A stretch of DNA of 64,000 bases from Cydia pomonella (GCF_033807575.1 NC_084703.1:5084001-5148000), one strand, 5' to 3'; positions 21,050-32,672 are shown, counted from the first letter of the stretch. A program made the numbers and translations. Notes: generated from the sequence alone by a model not told the origin.

Positions 21050-21998
21050 ACACACTGACGACAGTTGGGGATATTTTTGGTTTTTTATATTGCTTTTGTT
21101 TTTTTTTGGTGCGTGTTTTCTTATATTTGTGTGCACACATACATGGAGATGCAGGGTGATATAGGTAAGTAACTATATATTAAAAAAAATATTTCAGACA
21201 TTATAGATCATTTAATTTACCATTAGAAAGAAGGTGAGCGATTTTACACGTGTTTATTTATTTAAACAAATTTGAAATATAAGTCACAATTATAAACCAT
21301 AACATAATATACGATTATTTAGATAATTTTGCTTTCATAAGTAATTTTGTGACCGAATTTCAATAATTTTCAATAAAGACACATAAAACAATTTTTATTA
21401 ATAAACAATTAAAAACTACAGTCCCATAATGTGTTAGTAAAAATGATACCTACGACTACGTTAGTCACGAAATAAATTAATCATCTAAACAAAATTCCAA
21501 ATGCATACAAAATTAAATTTATTATTGTTGCTATTTTCATGGAGTTTATTAAAAAGTATTATAAGTGGGCAGTCTGGAGACAAATGCGTTTAATCAAAGT
21601 ACCTATATAAATATCAGTCAAATTCGGCCAGCGGCGAGTCGAGAATCAACAGGTAACATACTTTTTTGATATTTTATTATCATAATAAATACATAGGGGC
21701 CATTTTACTTATTCATCTAAACCTTATTGCACAGTATATGTTGTAAAAAAGGCAAACTTAATGCCAGGAGGCATTCTCTACCAGTTAACCTTGGGCCGAA
21801 TAGTAATAGGTGCAGGAAATGTTTACGATAGGTATAAGAGAAACTAAATACTAAATACAAATATTTATGCCAAATAACATAATACTAATTCTACAATAGG
21901 TACATATTGATATAATATAATTACATAAATAATATAATTTTATTTGAAGTATTACAGTTATCGAGGCATTTTTAAAATTTGAGTAAGCTATATTTTTA
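21050..21998. other. No gene seen; possible promoter/first exon at 21600-21651
   Basis: AT-rich. At 21604 the word TATATAAAT is followed about 45 bp later by CAACAG|GTAACAT, a plausible donor after a short GC-rich stretch (GGCCAGCGGCGAGTCGAG). This would suit a non-coding first exon, but nothing else supports it. Confidence 0.2.
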
Positions 21999-22180
21999 GA
22001 GTTTCGTACCAAAAAGGTACAAATTATTTTGGTGTGACTGTCCGTCCGTCCATCTGTCTGTCACATTGCCAAATATCTTGAGAACTACTTGAGCTATCGA
22101 ATTGAAATTTAGAATAGTTAGGAATAATGCTAACCCAGACACATTGAAAGTGTTATTTTTTTATTAAGTATAGGAAAGTT
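21999..22180 (-). repeat. GTCGGACTC repeat, truncated
   Basis: TTTCGTACCAAAAAGGTACA, GTCCGTCCGTCCATCTGTCT and AGAACTACTTGAGCTATCG identify it. The GC-rich head is missing. Confidence 0.7.
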
Positions 22181-22514
22181 TATTAAACATAAGAAAAATA
22201 AAATTACGATGGGCCTTCTTTGGTGCACCTTAAATATAAAAAAATCCCGATATAAAGAGGGGGCAAAAAAAAAAACTACTTAAAATCACGGCCTAATAGG
22301 TGAAAAAGAAGCAGTCTCAAGATTTTTATTTCCATTCCGTTACCATTTTTTAACAGACTTTGCATGATGGTAACGGAGTGAATGGAACGAAAAATGTCTG
22401 GAAATTTTGTGACACTTAATTCTACGATTGAAAGAGCACGTGATTCTGAAAAGAAATAACATAAAAATACCCGTCTGATTTTTTTTGTAATATAAGCATA
22501 AATATTTAAATTAA

Positions 22515-23166
22515 TCGGCGAAGTGCGAGTTGGACTCGCGCACGAAGGGTTCCGTACCTTCTTCTTCCTTGCGTTGTCCCGGCCATATTGCCACGGCTCA
22601 TTATCATCATCTTCCTCATTTTGTCCCAGCATTTTGCCACGATTCGTGGGAGCCTGGGGTCCGCTTGGCAACTAACCCCAATCATTGTCGTAGACACTAG
22701 TTTTTACGACAGCGACTGCCATCTGACCTTCCAACCCAGAGGGTAAACTAGGCCTTGTTGGGGTTAGTTCGGTTTCCTCACGATGTTTTCCTTCACCGAA
22801 AAGCGACTGGTAAATATCAAATGATATTTCGTACATAAGTTCCGAAAAACTCATTGGTATGAGCCGGGGTTCGAACCCGCGACCTCCGGATTGCAAGTCG
22901 CACGCTCTTACCGCTAGGCCACCAGCGCTCCCCCGTTCCGTACCATTACGCAAAAAACTGCAAAATCACGTTTGTTGTATGGGAACCCCACTTAAATATT
23001 TATTTTATTCTGTTTTTAGTATTTTTTGTTATAGTGGCAACAGAAATACATCATATGTGAAAAATTCAACTGTTCATGATGACAGACAGAGAGACATAGA
23101 CAGACAGACAGTGGAGTCTTAGTAATAGGGTCCCGTTTTTACCCTTTGGGTACGGAGCCCTAAAAA
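22515..23166 (+). repeat. GTCGGACTC repeat split by a SINE-A
   Basis: The head GTGCGAGTTGGACTCGCGCA and GGGTTCCGTACC lie left of the SINE. The body resumes after it with ATTACGCAAAAAACTGC and ends CAGACAGACAGTGG..TTGGGTACGGAGCCCTAAAA. The two parts join perfectly across the SINE target duplication. Confidence 0.85.
22549..22944 (-). mobile_element. SINE-A with duplicated 3' end, 10-bp TSD
   Basis: The element (22559-22934) is flanked by GTTCCGTACC. The head at the right has box B GGTTCGAACCC (reverse strand) and box A TGGCCTAGCGG. At the left, the 3' end occurs twice in tandem: one GTCCCAGCATTTTGCCACGA unit, then a (ATG/ATA)-rich spacer and a second TTGTCCCGGCCATATTGCCA unit. The frames at 22276-22953 are shadows. 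Confidence 0.93.
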
Positions 23167-23354
23167 GCTGAATCTAAGCGAATTAATTAGGCATTTTTAT
23201 AGGAATAAGTTTATTTAAAATTATTTTAACGGTCCAAATTAAGAGTAATTTTAGTCGTTCCTTATCTGTGTCGAAAATGCTGTAATTTTATTCTATTTAA
23301 TATAAGTAGAATCCACAAAGTATAAGTACTAAAACATTTAAAAATACCTGCCAG

Positions 23355-23552
23355 GCCTGTTTCACAATGTCCAAGTATTGGAAAGCTAATTAGTTAATAA
23401 ATTAACTGCCAGATAAAATTCCTGCAAAACTTAGTTGTTTATCTACCAGTTAAGCTTATTTGAAGTTTGTGAAACGATGACTTTATTCGGCAGATAAGTG
23501 GCAAGTAGCTTATTCAGGACTTTATTTGGACATTATGAAACAGGCCCTAATT
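23355..23552. mobile_element. MITE-5, well-kept copy
   Basis: The ends GGCCTGTTTCACAATGTCCA and TGGACATTATGAAACAGGCC are near-perfect inverted repeats. The interior shares TTAACTGCCAGATAAA and CAGATAAGTGGCAAGTAGCT with the copy at 2.4 kb. Confidence 0.85.
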
Positions 23553-24021
23553 CTATTAATTTCGTGACACGTTCTCCTTTCTATATTTTTTTGTTCTTTA
23601 TAATATTCTTTTTCGTGTTAGTGCTTAGGAATAAATTATTTCTTTTCCTTTCTATTCCATTAAAATGCGTTTTGACTTGTTTTAGTTATGTTAAGTTACT
23701 TTGTATAGTAATTCTTCCGTAATTATTATTGCGAATCTATAAATGCGACAGCGAATTTATTCTTGTGCTAAAAAGCGAAATACTAATGAGAATATCATTT
23801 AAACCGACTGACTTGAGTCCCGTGTGCGAGCGAGACAGCTCCATTGTACTTGTATAGCGAGGTCTCATTTGCACTCCGGCGCAGCATGCGGAAATTCAAG
23901 TCTGAATCAGATTCACGGTTCGGACCATCCGTTGTTGGTTTATTTATTTTTTTACCTATTGAAATAACTGTCAGACCCCAGAACGCCAGAACTATGAATT
24001 TTGGCAAGAACAGGGAAAATT
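23553..24021. other. No gene seen
   Basis: Unassigned AT-rich DNA. Open frames at 23795-24007 (minus) and 23844-24116 (plus) overlap each other and carry no domain. Confidence 0.4.
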
Positions 24022-24395
24022 CTGAAAATTATTTAAATGTCCTTCTTCCTTCTTCCTCGCGTTGTCCCGGCATATTGCCACGGCTCATGAGAGCCTGGGA
24101 TCCGCTTGACAACTAATCCCAAGATTTGGCGTAGGCACTAGTTTTTACGAAAGCGCCTGCCATCTGACTTTCCCACCCAGAGGGTAAAACTAGGCCTTGT
24201 GGGGATTAGTCTGGTTTCCTCACGATGTTTTCCTTCACCGAAAAGCGACTGGTGAATATCAAATGATATTTCGTACAAAAGTTCCGAAAAACTCATTGGT
24301 ACGAGCGGTTTGAACCCGCGACTTCCGGTTTACAAGTCGCATTCCGCTAGGCCACCAGCGCTTAAAAAAAATGAAGCTGAAAATTATTTAAATGT
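24022..24395 (-). mobile_element. SINE-A, full length, 19-bp TSD
   Basis: The element (24041-24376) sits between perfect 19-bp duplications CTGAAAATTATTTAAATGT, the longest in the window. The head at the right is slightly decayed. The body is intact to TTCCTCGCGTTGTCCCGGCA. Confidence 0.95.
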
Positions 24396-24468
24396 AAAAA
24401 ATAAAAATAAGTTATAATTGTACGGAACCTTTGGTGGGCGAGTCCGACTCGCAGTTGTCCTAGTTTTT
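24396..24468 (-). repeat. GTCGGACTC repeat, head part
   Basis: TGTACGGAACCTTTGGTGGG..GAGTCCGACTCGCAGTTGTC, the head end. It abuts the SINE-A target site, so this repeat was probably the target. Its other end is not recognisable on the left. Confidence 0.65.
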
Positions 24469-25149
24469 CGTTCTTGTCGTCGAAAAGTCATTTAAGAAAA
24501 ATCTTAAGCGCGTTCACTTTTGAAGAGCCCGTAGCTGATCCAAATACGACATTAACTTTAAAAATATCGGTGATATAAAAAAAATCAAAGTGTGTTTTTA
24601 AACACTGTTTTTTCTCTCACTCTCTCTGAACGTAAGCGTGAGCGAGGTGGATGTACGTACTCGGGACCGGACCTAATGTTTTGAATTTTAAAATTTTGCG
24701 TGTTTTAATAACAAAAAAGTAATCGCTGAGTTTCCATCACGGATGATATTGCTAATTTTTAAAAATAAATTACTTATTTTTAGTTTTAGTAAAAACATCA
24801 TTATTTAACCCTTTTTCAGGCATAGTACGATTTATCGACCACATACGCGCCATTAGAATATCAACTTTAGCATTCCTATTTAAGGTTCAAATTAGATTAC
24901 ACTTTCAGGAAATGTTACTTGTCTTCAAATAAATCATCAAAGCTGGATTAATTCGAATATATTTGGCTTTTTTGAGAAAACCTTGTAGATCGGCGCGGCT
25001 TGGAAAAGGGTTAAAAATAAATTAAGAGCAATTTTAGGGCGAATTTCAAAAAATCAAGATTGCAAAAAGTTTAACATACGGGATGCTTTATAAACGCACG
25101 CACTTACAAGACTGAAACCGCAAGAAATTAATCGCAGTGCGTTCTAAGC
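24469..25149. other. No gene seen
   Basis: Unassigned, AT-rich, no usable open frame. Confidence 0.5.
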
Positions 25150-25460
25150 CAAAGGGCGGTTTCAGACTAGCGTATTTTTCTGCGCGTATACGATCGTTTC
25201 GGCGGTACGATACGAGCTTACACGCGCGTTACAAACTACATTTGCACCATCAATATAAAAGTAAACGATTATGGATTTTCAGATCATAAAGGAATTCAAG
25301 TTAGGTTACGAATGATAAAAAAAATACACGAGTTAGCATACACAGAATAAACATTTTAGCAAGAATAATATAAAAAAAATTAAATCAGAGCTAGGAAAAA
25401 TAGCTATACGAGCTTACACGCGCGTACGGTCGTATAAAACGCCAGTCTAAAACCGCCTTT
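25150..25460. mobile_element. MITE with GGCGGTTTCAGACTAGCG ends
   Basis: The left end AAAGGGCGGTTTCAGACTAG and the right end GCCAGTCTAAAACCGCCTTT are inverted repeats, with an inner direct pair TACGAGCTTACACGCGCG near both ends. About 310 bp, AT-rich inside, non-coding. Confidence 0.75.
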
Positions 25461-25899
25461 AATAGCCAGAAATGAATGTATACGCACGTACTATTTGTCG
25501 CGCCGCCGCCGGCACGCGTGCCTCCGGTCTGCCACCCCTAGATTATCTGTTTACCGTTGATGCTAAACGGTAGGTGTGGGGCAAATTGATACACGGTTCT
25601 TACACATTTTTTATTATTTAGCAAACTCGTTCGCGTCTTGTCTGACATCGCAAAGTTAAAGGTACCTAAAGCTAATTTTTACACGGCACCTTTACGGGCG
25701 GGATAAATTTTTTTAGTACTTGGGATTCTAATAAGGAAAACGGGGCGGGTACGGGACGACCACGACGCATTTTGCAGCGACTGGCGCGAGTACACACAAA
25801 ACCGTGATGAAGTGGTGGAAGAAAGCCTTTGCCCACTCATTACTGGGCCCATATTCTGTCCCATTGCATCGAGGGCTCCGTACAAACTTTCAATTTTGT
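25461..25899. other. No gene; GC-rich patch
   Basis: A short GC-rich run (GCGCCGCCGCCGGCACGCGT) near 25500. The minus-strand frame at 25679-25885 is unrecognised. Confidence 0.35.
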
Positions 25900-26221
25900 C
25901 ATATAACTACATAATTATAATCACGAAAGACTTTTGACTAGAAGTATACTAAGCATAATGGTGTACAACGCCATCTATCGGCAAATGGGAACGGGGGAAA
26001 TTTGACCTAGTAACTAGACTCTGAAATTTTGTCCCCTCTTTATATTTAAGAAAAAGAAATTACACTTCTAATGTGTCTGGGTTGGCGTTGTTCATAACTA
26101 TTCCAAATTTGAAATCAATAGCTTAAGTAGTTCTCGAGATATTTCGTAATATGATGTCGATGTACGGACAGAGTCGCACCATAAGTGTTCCTTTTGTACC
26201 TTTTTGGTACGGAACCCAAAT
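25900..26221 (+). repeat. GTCGGACTC repeat, head lost
   Basis: Similar to 57.10-57.80 kb: GAAAGACTTTTGACTAG, ACGCCATCTATCGGC, GTGTCTGGGTTGGCGTTGTT, CTTAAGTAGTTCTCGAGATA, and the end TTTTTGGTACGGAACCC. Confidence 0.75.
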
Positions 26222-27833
26222 TAACTAGGATGCATCTCAGTATTGATGCTGTTATAAATTCAACCTATGAATGGTTCAACGCATTTCTGTTAATTTTCAA
26301 GTAAAACTTCGGGACATGAAAAATATTGTAGTATTAAACATTTTATTTCGTAATTTTCGGGACCATGCCAAATTTAATATCTAAAAATCAGAAAGTCCCT
26401 AGTATTTCGGTACTGAAACCTAGTCAAGTTGACGTCTTGTATGACGTCTACACTTGATAACAACATTACAGAATTCCTTCAAGCCGTTTAAAGTACAGCT
26501 TGGCCAAGAAGCCATACGCGTGTACGGGCAAAAAATCAAATAGCTTGATACCGACCTAGGCTACGATACGGGCTGTTAATCCGTTCACGGCAGACCGTGA
26601 ATATTTCAGCGAGTCTATTCGCAAAACGTGCAGTCGTCTGGGGATATCGCCAGTGGAACTTTACTTGGATATTGGTTGGAGTACGCATGATAAGATTTTT
26701 ATAACGTATCTAGTTATTTAGAAATCTTTCATAGTAAAGTGGTCATTAAGAGCGGAAGATTCAGGGAATAGCTTTGCGATCTTAAAGAAATAGATAGTTA
26801 GATAAATTCATTTATTTCTTATTGGAAATGTACATTATATTTTATAAGTATGTCAAAATAAAATGCATTCACAAGAAGATCGTCACAACACAATAACAAC
26901 TATAATAACTAAGAATCGGAATGAATAAAGAATAATAATCTAAAAGTAATAATATAGAGTCCACTTATTAATGGTAAAAAGAAAATAAAACAGTTAAGAA
27001 TTATTTATGTATAAAAACCCTTTCTTAATGAAATCACGGTACGTTTTCTATGAAAGACAATTTAGGGAGAAAACCGGTTCTACTTAAATCTTAAGAAATG
27101 ACTTTGATTTTGATGTCGATCGCTTCAACATAATATATTCTAGGTTTATAGGTTTCGCTTTAATTTTTATTTCGTATAGCAAATTTTGGAATAAGGAAAA
27201 CCTATAAACTTAGTTTTTCATTGTGTTCGTTTTCTCTTTTTGTATGGACGTTCGTGTGGTTCTTCCCTCTTAAATGAACACACAAAGGTATCAATGATAA
27301 GAAAATACAGGACGAGAAAAAAACTTTGAATTTAAACTTCAATAATTAGAAAAAATAATGGTGTCATCGATTCCCTGCATTTAAATAAAGGTTAATTGGT
27401 TGGTTGAACTAAAAACATATTTGTATTTTATTTTTTTATTCTTTGGCTCGGCCTACAGCTCAAACGGTTGGACGGTTCTGGGCATATGGGTGTCGTTGAA
27501 TTCGTCAGAATTGTGGTAGTAACGTAGGCTAGATGTATACATTTAAAAAATCTCGCCAGAATATGAAAAATGGGGAGAGTTTTTTTAATTACCATAACAA
27601 TATGGGTATCAAATGAAAGCTAGTGAAAAGACCATTTCATTAAATATATGTAACAGATTGTTTCTTGTTATTATAATTGATTTATTTGTTAATAAAATAC
27701 GTTGGCTGCTACACCGACAATCGACATGACGTCACGTCTATGTATCGTTTTATACAGAACCGTTTTGTGAGTCGAATGCGAATGTAAGATTTCGAATTTT
27801 TAAAAACGTATGACGCGATTAATGGACGCCCCC
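26222..27833. other. No gene seen
   Basis: AT-rich. The segment at 26815-26990 looks like the 3' tail of a LINE but cannot be assigned. CCGTTCACGGCAGACCGTGAA at about 26581 is a small imperfect inverted repeat. Confidence 0.4.
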
Positions 27834-27870
27834 TAACTTACTTTCTAGGCATGCATAGAAAGTAAGTTAC
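27834..27870. repeat. 14-bp hairpin
   Basis: TAACTTACTTTCTA and TAGAAAGTAAGTTA are exact inverted repeats around GGCATGCA. The word GTAAGTTAC recurs at about 28340. Confidence 0.7.
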
Positions 27871-27897
27871 ACACACGCTAGCGTATAATATATGTCA

Positions 27898-28066
27898 CGG
27901 TCCGATTCAAACTTAAGGATACGTTAAAAAATCCTAAATATACGATATGCATTGGTTATATCAGTGTTAAAAGTGACGTTTTTGTTTGAAGAAACGTCAC
28001 ACATATCTAATCCATATCCGTATCTTTAGCAAATGTTTGACGCACCTTATAGTTCGAATCGGACCG
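27898..28066. mobile_element. PAL-1 MITE
   Basis: The ends are CGGTCCGATTCAAACTTAAG and AGTTCGAATCGGACCG. Inside are AGTGTTAAAAGTGACGTTTT and its partner AGAAACGTCACACATATC. Confidence 0.85.
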
Positions 28067-28119
28067 TCAGTATCAAACTGAGTTACGCACACGCTAGCGT
28101 GTATGTCAGTGGCAAACTG

Positions 28120-28257
28120 TACAGTCAAGTGTAAAAATATGGGTGTGCACATCTTACTCAAAAATATGTCCCATAGCATCTTATTCCAGTGTAATAAGAG
28201 CGTAGTACCATATTTATGAGACGATTCTTTCGATACATGTTTTTGCATTTGACTGTA
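28120..28257. mobile_element. MITE-6, TA-flanked copy
   Basis: CAGTCAAGTGTAAAAATATG and CATGTTTTTGCATTTGACTG are inverted ends with TA on each side, as for Tc1/mariner-type MITEs. The interior is nearly identical to 52.57-52.71 kb. The minus-strand open frame at 27997-28248 is a shadow. Confidence 0.85.
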
Positions 28258-28539
28258 CCCGTACCACGGTCACCACGGGTCACTGACAGAGTCAAGACTG
28301 AAATATACGCTAACGTTTACGTAATTTACTTTCCATACAAAATAAGTTACGTTTACGCTAGCATTTAGGGCTAAAAATCCTAAGATACACTTATAAGTTT
28401 TACTGACGTAAGTAGGGGCACGGCTATAATACAGAATGAAAGATGAATATCATTATCTCATTGTAACGAATAGCTTTGTAATAGCTACGTAAGTTAAACT
28501 TACAAGTATATCTTAGGCCTTATCTCAGTGCGGAACTAG

Positions 28540-28982
28540 TGTTGGTAGCAACTCGAGTCTTTTGGGTCTAAATTGAAGCACTCGACTGGTTTTTACGAGA
28601 CTCAGCGCTTAAAAAACTTCTGAGTCTTTTAAGTTCCGAGTCGAGTCCTTTATCGAGTCTTTTTTAAGCGCAACTCAAAAGGACTCTAGTGTCCGAATAA
28701 AGACTAGTCAACAATTTTATAGGTTTTAACTAAAGAACAGTAAAGGAAATAGGCGTTTTTGTATGATTTATGTTATCTACATCCATGAATTTTACATAAA
28801 GACATTTCGTAGTTATTTATAATAAAATTACAAGTTTTCCGAAAAGGACTCAAGTCTCTACAAAAGACTCGGGTCTCTAGTAATTTGAAAATAACTCAAG
28901 TTTCGTCTTAATTATAAGTCAGAAAAACTGAGTCGAGTCTTAAAGCAGAGGACTCAAAGGACTCGAGTCTTAACCAACACTA
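28540..28982. mobile_element. MITE-4, complete copy
   Basis: The ends AGTGTTGGTAGCAACTCGAG and CTCGAGTCTTAACCAACACT are inverted. The arms are full of GACTC/GAGTC words, with an inner TTAAAAAACTTC / TTTTTTAAGCGC pair and an AT-rich middle. Confidence 0.8.
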
Positions 28983-29039
28983 TGCCGAACTGGTGATAGT
29001 TGGGTGGTACTCGAAAAGATCAGAATAACAAATAAACTG

Positions 29040-29175
29040 GCGTGCTTGGTTATAAATGAATGAACGTTCTTCGTGAACGATGGCTGTAGTATTGTATTAG
29101 TCAGTTGCCGCGGACACGCCACGCGGACTGAGCGTTCGTTTCACGTGCACGCGGCTCTTTGTTAACTAACGTAAG
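29040..29175 (+). promoter_or_regulatory. Candidate promoter and first exon, weak
   Basis: TATAAATG at 29051 and an arthropod initiator-like TTAGTCAGTTG at 29097 precede a GC-rich stretch that stops at CTAAC|GTAAGTTA (29170). The TATA-to-initiator spacing of about 50 bp is longer than usual, and no coding frame follows. Confidence 0.2.
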
Positions 29176-30169
29176 TTACGTTCGAAAGTATGTTCAACTT
29201 AAACGTAATAAATAAGATAAAAATGTATGCAGTGATTTATGGTTTTAAAAAGAAACAGTATTATTTAATAATGAAGTTAATTATCTTTTATGTGTTTTTA
29301 ATCACACTAAGCAATTATGTTATACACGTTAAATTTACTAGTAGATATGATAAGTCATTTCTGGCGTACCTATGCTATTTCTTTCAGATCAAGACTAGAA
29401 CATTAGACGACACATATTTATATTGAAAAATTGCACATGGGTGTAGTTATTAAGGTAGCTTAATTAAGTATCAAGAGAAAGAAAGATGGAGTTGAAAATC
29501 TATTTTGATATATGTCTGGAATAGTTTAATTTAAAAAATGTTATAAACTACTTTATTTGAAATGAACAAGTCAATTGGTTTTCGGTAATCAACCAAAAAT
29601 ATTACGTCTCAATGTTTGAAAATACGCGATGCGTCTTCACATATATGTATACACAAATTGTATTTATTCTACCAGTAACTAGGTAGTAGTGTCGTGGAAG
29701 TTGTGTGGTTTTAGTGTATTTTGTGCATCGCGTCGCCCCGCAGTGTGGCTACTGAGTGGCTTTAATGAATACGTACGGCCTGAAAATATGAATACGAACG
29801 ATAAAGTGCCCAATATATGTATACACCTTAATGTATGGGCTATATTAAGGTCGTGTATTTGGGTGTTTTGTGTGTGTTTGGGACTTTGTCCGTTTCCAGA
29901 CATTAATGGGACAAATAGGGTAAGACTATATATCGCTCCTAATACTAGGTATGTTTTTGTATTAAGTTTCCTGTAAGATACGTAGTCCTTATGACTAACA
30001 TAGATTTTTTAAGAAGTTAAATTAACTAACTAATTTCTATAGATTCATGTGGTCCGAAATAAACAATTTTTATTTTATTTTTTATTTTAATGTGTTGTTG
30101 TACTAGTTGCAAGAAGATCTAAACTTTTGGAAAAGATCTCGGATATTTATATATTTTGGAAACGTTTCG
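29176..30169. other. No gene; diverged PAL-2 copy near 29775-29865
   Basis: GGCCTGAAAATATGAATACG..CCAATATATGTATACACCTT..TTAAGGTCGTGTATTT is a worn PAL-2. The rest is unassigned. Confidence 0.4.
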
Positions 30170-30460
30170 CAAAATTTCTTTTGGAAACAGAGTTTTTGAC
30201 CATACCAACCATATGTTACTGTAATAGTACTAATAGTACACTACGATACAAGTGCGAAAAATAGGAAATTTGCAACGACTTGGGATAAGTTAAAACACGA
30301 CCGAAGGGAGTGTTTTAAATCAACACGAGTTGCGAATTGCCTATTCGCACATGTATCGTACAACGTTTTACAGTACACATGTCCCCTTAATTTTTCGACA
30401 TAGTTACGTAATGTGTCAATTATTGCACTAGTGCGGTAAAGTAGTACCATATGTACTGTA
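30170..30460. mobile_element. Inverted-repeat element (CGATACAAGTGCG type)
   Basis: CACTACGATACAAGTGCGAA and TTCGCACATGTATCGTACAA face each other, with GTTAAAACACGACCGAAGGG / GAGTGTTTTAAATCAACACG between. The right flank CTAGTGCGGTAAAGTAGTAC..CATATGTACTGTAA pairs loosely with CATATGTTACTGTAATAG at the left. Confidence 0.6.
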
Positions 30461-30595
30461 AATGTAGTAATTTTATATTTCCGCAGTTAGCGTACAAGTA
30501 ATGGATCTTGATAATAAATCTCGGTGATTAATCGGGCATTCAATCATAGAACTCAGATATTTCTATTTCTGCATTCATGTTTATTAGATTGTATT

Positions 30596-30720
30596 ATCAT
30601 CATCTTCCTCACTTTGTCCCAGCATTTTGCCACGATTCGTGGGAGCCTGGGGTCCGCTTGGCAACTAACCCCAATCATTGTCGTAGACACTAGTTTTTAC
30701 GACAGCGACTGCCATTACTC
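30596..30720 (-). repeat. SINE-A 3' fragment
   Basis: Starts ATCATCATCTTCCTCACTTT and is nearly identical to the inner unit of the SINE-A at 22.6 kb up to GCGACTGCCAT, then breaks off. Confidence 0.85.
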
Positions 30721-30910
30721 CTAACTCTTATAACAATTCAAAATTCCAAAAAAAAGTTGGTACATATCTGTGGCGGATATACAACAAAATTGTGTCAAAA
30801 TATTTTCAATAATGTTAATATCCAGAGAGGAAAATGAGGACTACGTATGAAAAGGCGATTTCCCTCCACTTTCGTTTTAAGAAAACGTTGAAATGCTATA
30901 TTTGAAATAT

Positions 30911-31237
30911 CTTCTTCTTCCTAGCGTTGTCCCGGCATTTTGCCAAGGCTCATGGGAGCCTGGGGTCCGCTTGGCAACTAACCCCAATCATTGTCGTAGA
31001 CACTAGTTTTTACGACAGCGACTGCCATCTGATCTTCCAGCTCAGAGGGTAAACTAGGTCTTATTTTGATTAGTCCAGTTTCCTCACGATGTTTTCCTTC
31101 GCCGAAAAGCGACGGAAATAAATATCAAATAATATTTCGTGCATAAGTTCCGAAAAACTCATTGCCGAGTCGGGATTTGAACCTGCGACCTCCGGATTGC
31201 AAGTCGCACGCTCTTACCGCTAGGCCACCAGCGCTTC
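30911..31237 (-). mobile_element. SINE-A, full length
   Basis: From TTCTTCTTCCTAGCGTTGTC to the complete tRNA head at the right (reverse: box A TGGCCTAGCGG, box B GGTTCAAATCC). No clear target duplication. Confidence 0.9.
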
Positions 31238-31756
31238 TCTAAATTGACTGGCTTCTACCCGTGACTTCGTCTTCGTCAAAATTAGGGCCTGCTTGAAATA
31301 TTCTCTGGAATTCGCTCCCTCTGGCGATCAGACAGGCTCCAAGCAAGTTAACTTTTAAACGTTTGCTTAATAACCACCTGATAAGGCAGGCGTAGTGGGA
31401 ATTAGTCGGTAAGTAACCCATAACGCACGTGCAATTGTATGTATATGTATCTATCCTTGTTTATCCATATATATGTATATATTTATGTACTCATAGTCAT
31501 AAGGTATAATGAAACATACTATAGTATTTATTTAGAAATTTTATTTCGCTTAAAATTTACGGTTTTTTCTTGTTTAATTCTCACTGCACCCACCTTGAAT
31601 TTTCTCTGTTTTGCCTTATGGTTGACTGGTAGAGAATGCCTATTGGCATTAAGTCCGCCTGTTGTACTCTTTTTTATGTGCAATAAAGTTTAAAATAATA
31701 AATAATAATAAATATGATGATGATTATTGATTAAATAAACAATAAATAAATACAAG
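31238..31756. other. No gene seen
   Basis: AT-rich, with an (AT)-rich run at 31435-31500 and (AATA)n near 31700. The open frame at 31439-31693 is low-complexity. Confidence 0.45.
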
Positions 31757-31829
31757 TATTATAGTACATTATAACACAAATTGACGAAGTCCCACAGTAA
31801 GCTCAAGTAAGCTTGTGTTGTGGGTACTT

Positions 31830-32050
31830 AGACAAAGATATATACTTCCTTACTTACTGCTGTGGCGCAGCGACCCGAAGTGGATCTTGGCCTCCGACAC
31901 CAGAGACCGCCATGCTTCTCTGTCCAAAACCGTTTCTGTCCAGACGACGGCGCCGAGTTCGCTAAGGTCTTTTTGCACTTCGTCTCTCCAGCGGTACCTA
32001 GGGCGTCCAGACGGTCTTCGGCCATTTGGAACTCCAGACAACGATATATA
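31830..32050 (-). pseudogene. RTE-like LINE C-terminal fragment with TSD
   Basis: The insertion 31845-32035 lies between near-identical 15-bp duplications (AGACAAAGATATATA, AGACAACGATATATA). The minus-strand frame encodes a typical RTE C-terminus: GRRPSGRPRYRWRDEVQKDL, then DREAWRSLVSEAK and HFGSLRHSSK before the stop. Everything upstream is missing. The 3' tail is a short (AAGT)-like run. Related scrap at 17.9 kb. Confidence 0.88.
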
Positions 32051-32055
32051 TAATA

Positions 32056-32524
32056 TACACCGTGTTTTTATTGAATTCCGTTAACTTCGGGGTATCGGTA
32101 ACTACGTCTAAAGAAACTAAAAGGCATAGTAAATTTTCAAAAAAAAAATTTTTTTACTATTTTTTTTTTTTTATAAAAAGTAATTAAATGTTAAATATAG
32201 CGTTGTTGTAACACGCAATTACATTTAACTCCACCAAACAATTGAAAACTTTGACATCAACTGAAACTGTGTCATTTCTAACATCGATCGTCCGAGATAG
32301 TATTTACGTTTAGTAGCAAATGTATGAACTTGTACTAATCACTAATCAATATGTAAACAGGCCCTAATGCAAGTGTATACGCTCGTAAGGGCCTTATAAG
32401 ATAAAAAATAATGATTGGTTATCTCCGAAATTGGGTTAATTAGAATACCCGTGTCTTTGAGAAAGTTATTTAATTTAAGCTCAGGGATGCACCGTTGAAA
32501 TTAACGAAAAAAAAACACGGTGTA
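32056..32524. mobile_element. MITE-3 with TA duplication
   Basis: CACCGTGTTTTT and AAAAACACGGTG are inverted ends flanked by TA, inserted in the ATATATA core of the SINE-B. Interior signatures are CGTTAACTTCGGGGTATCGG, CCAAACAATTGAAAACTTTG, AAGTGTATACGCTCG and GGTTATCTCCGAAATTGGGT. The unit is 465 bp. No coding capacity. Probably a Tc1/mariner-derived MITE, given the TA target. Confidence 0.88.
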
Positions 32525-32672
32525 TAAATATTTATAAATACTTAAATACACAGAAAACACCCATGACTCAGGAACAAATATCCGTGCTCATCACACGAAT
32601 GAATGCCCTTACCAGGATTTGAACCCGGTTTCATAGGCAGAGTCACTACCCACTAAGCCAGACCGGTCGTCA

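Larger units (their letters stand above)
31757..32672 (-). mobile_element. SINE-B broken by two insertions
   Basis: Three SINE-B pieces in order: 31757-31844 (3' end), 32036-32057 (core) and 32523-32672 (rest, with the tRNA head at the right). The gaps are filled by a LINE scrap and a MITE-3. The pieces join without loss apart from the duplicated targets. Confidence 0.88.
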
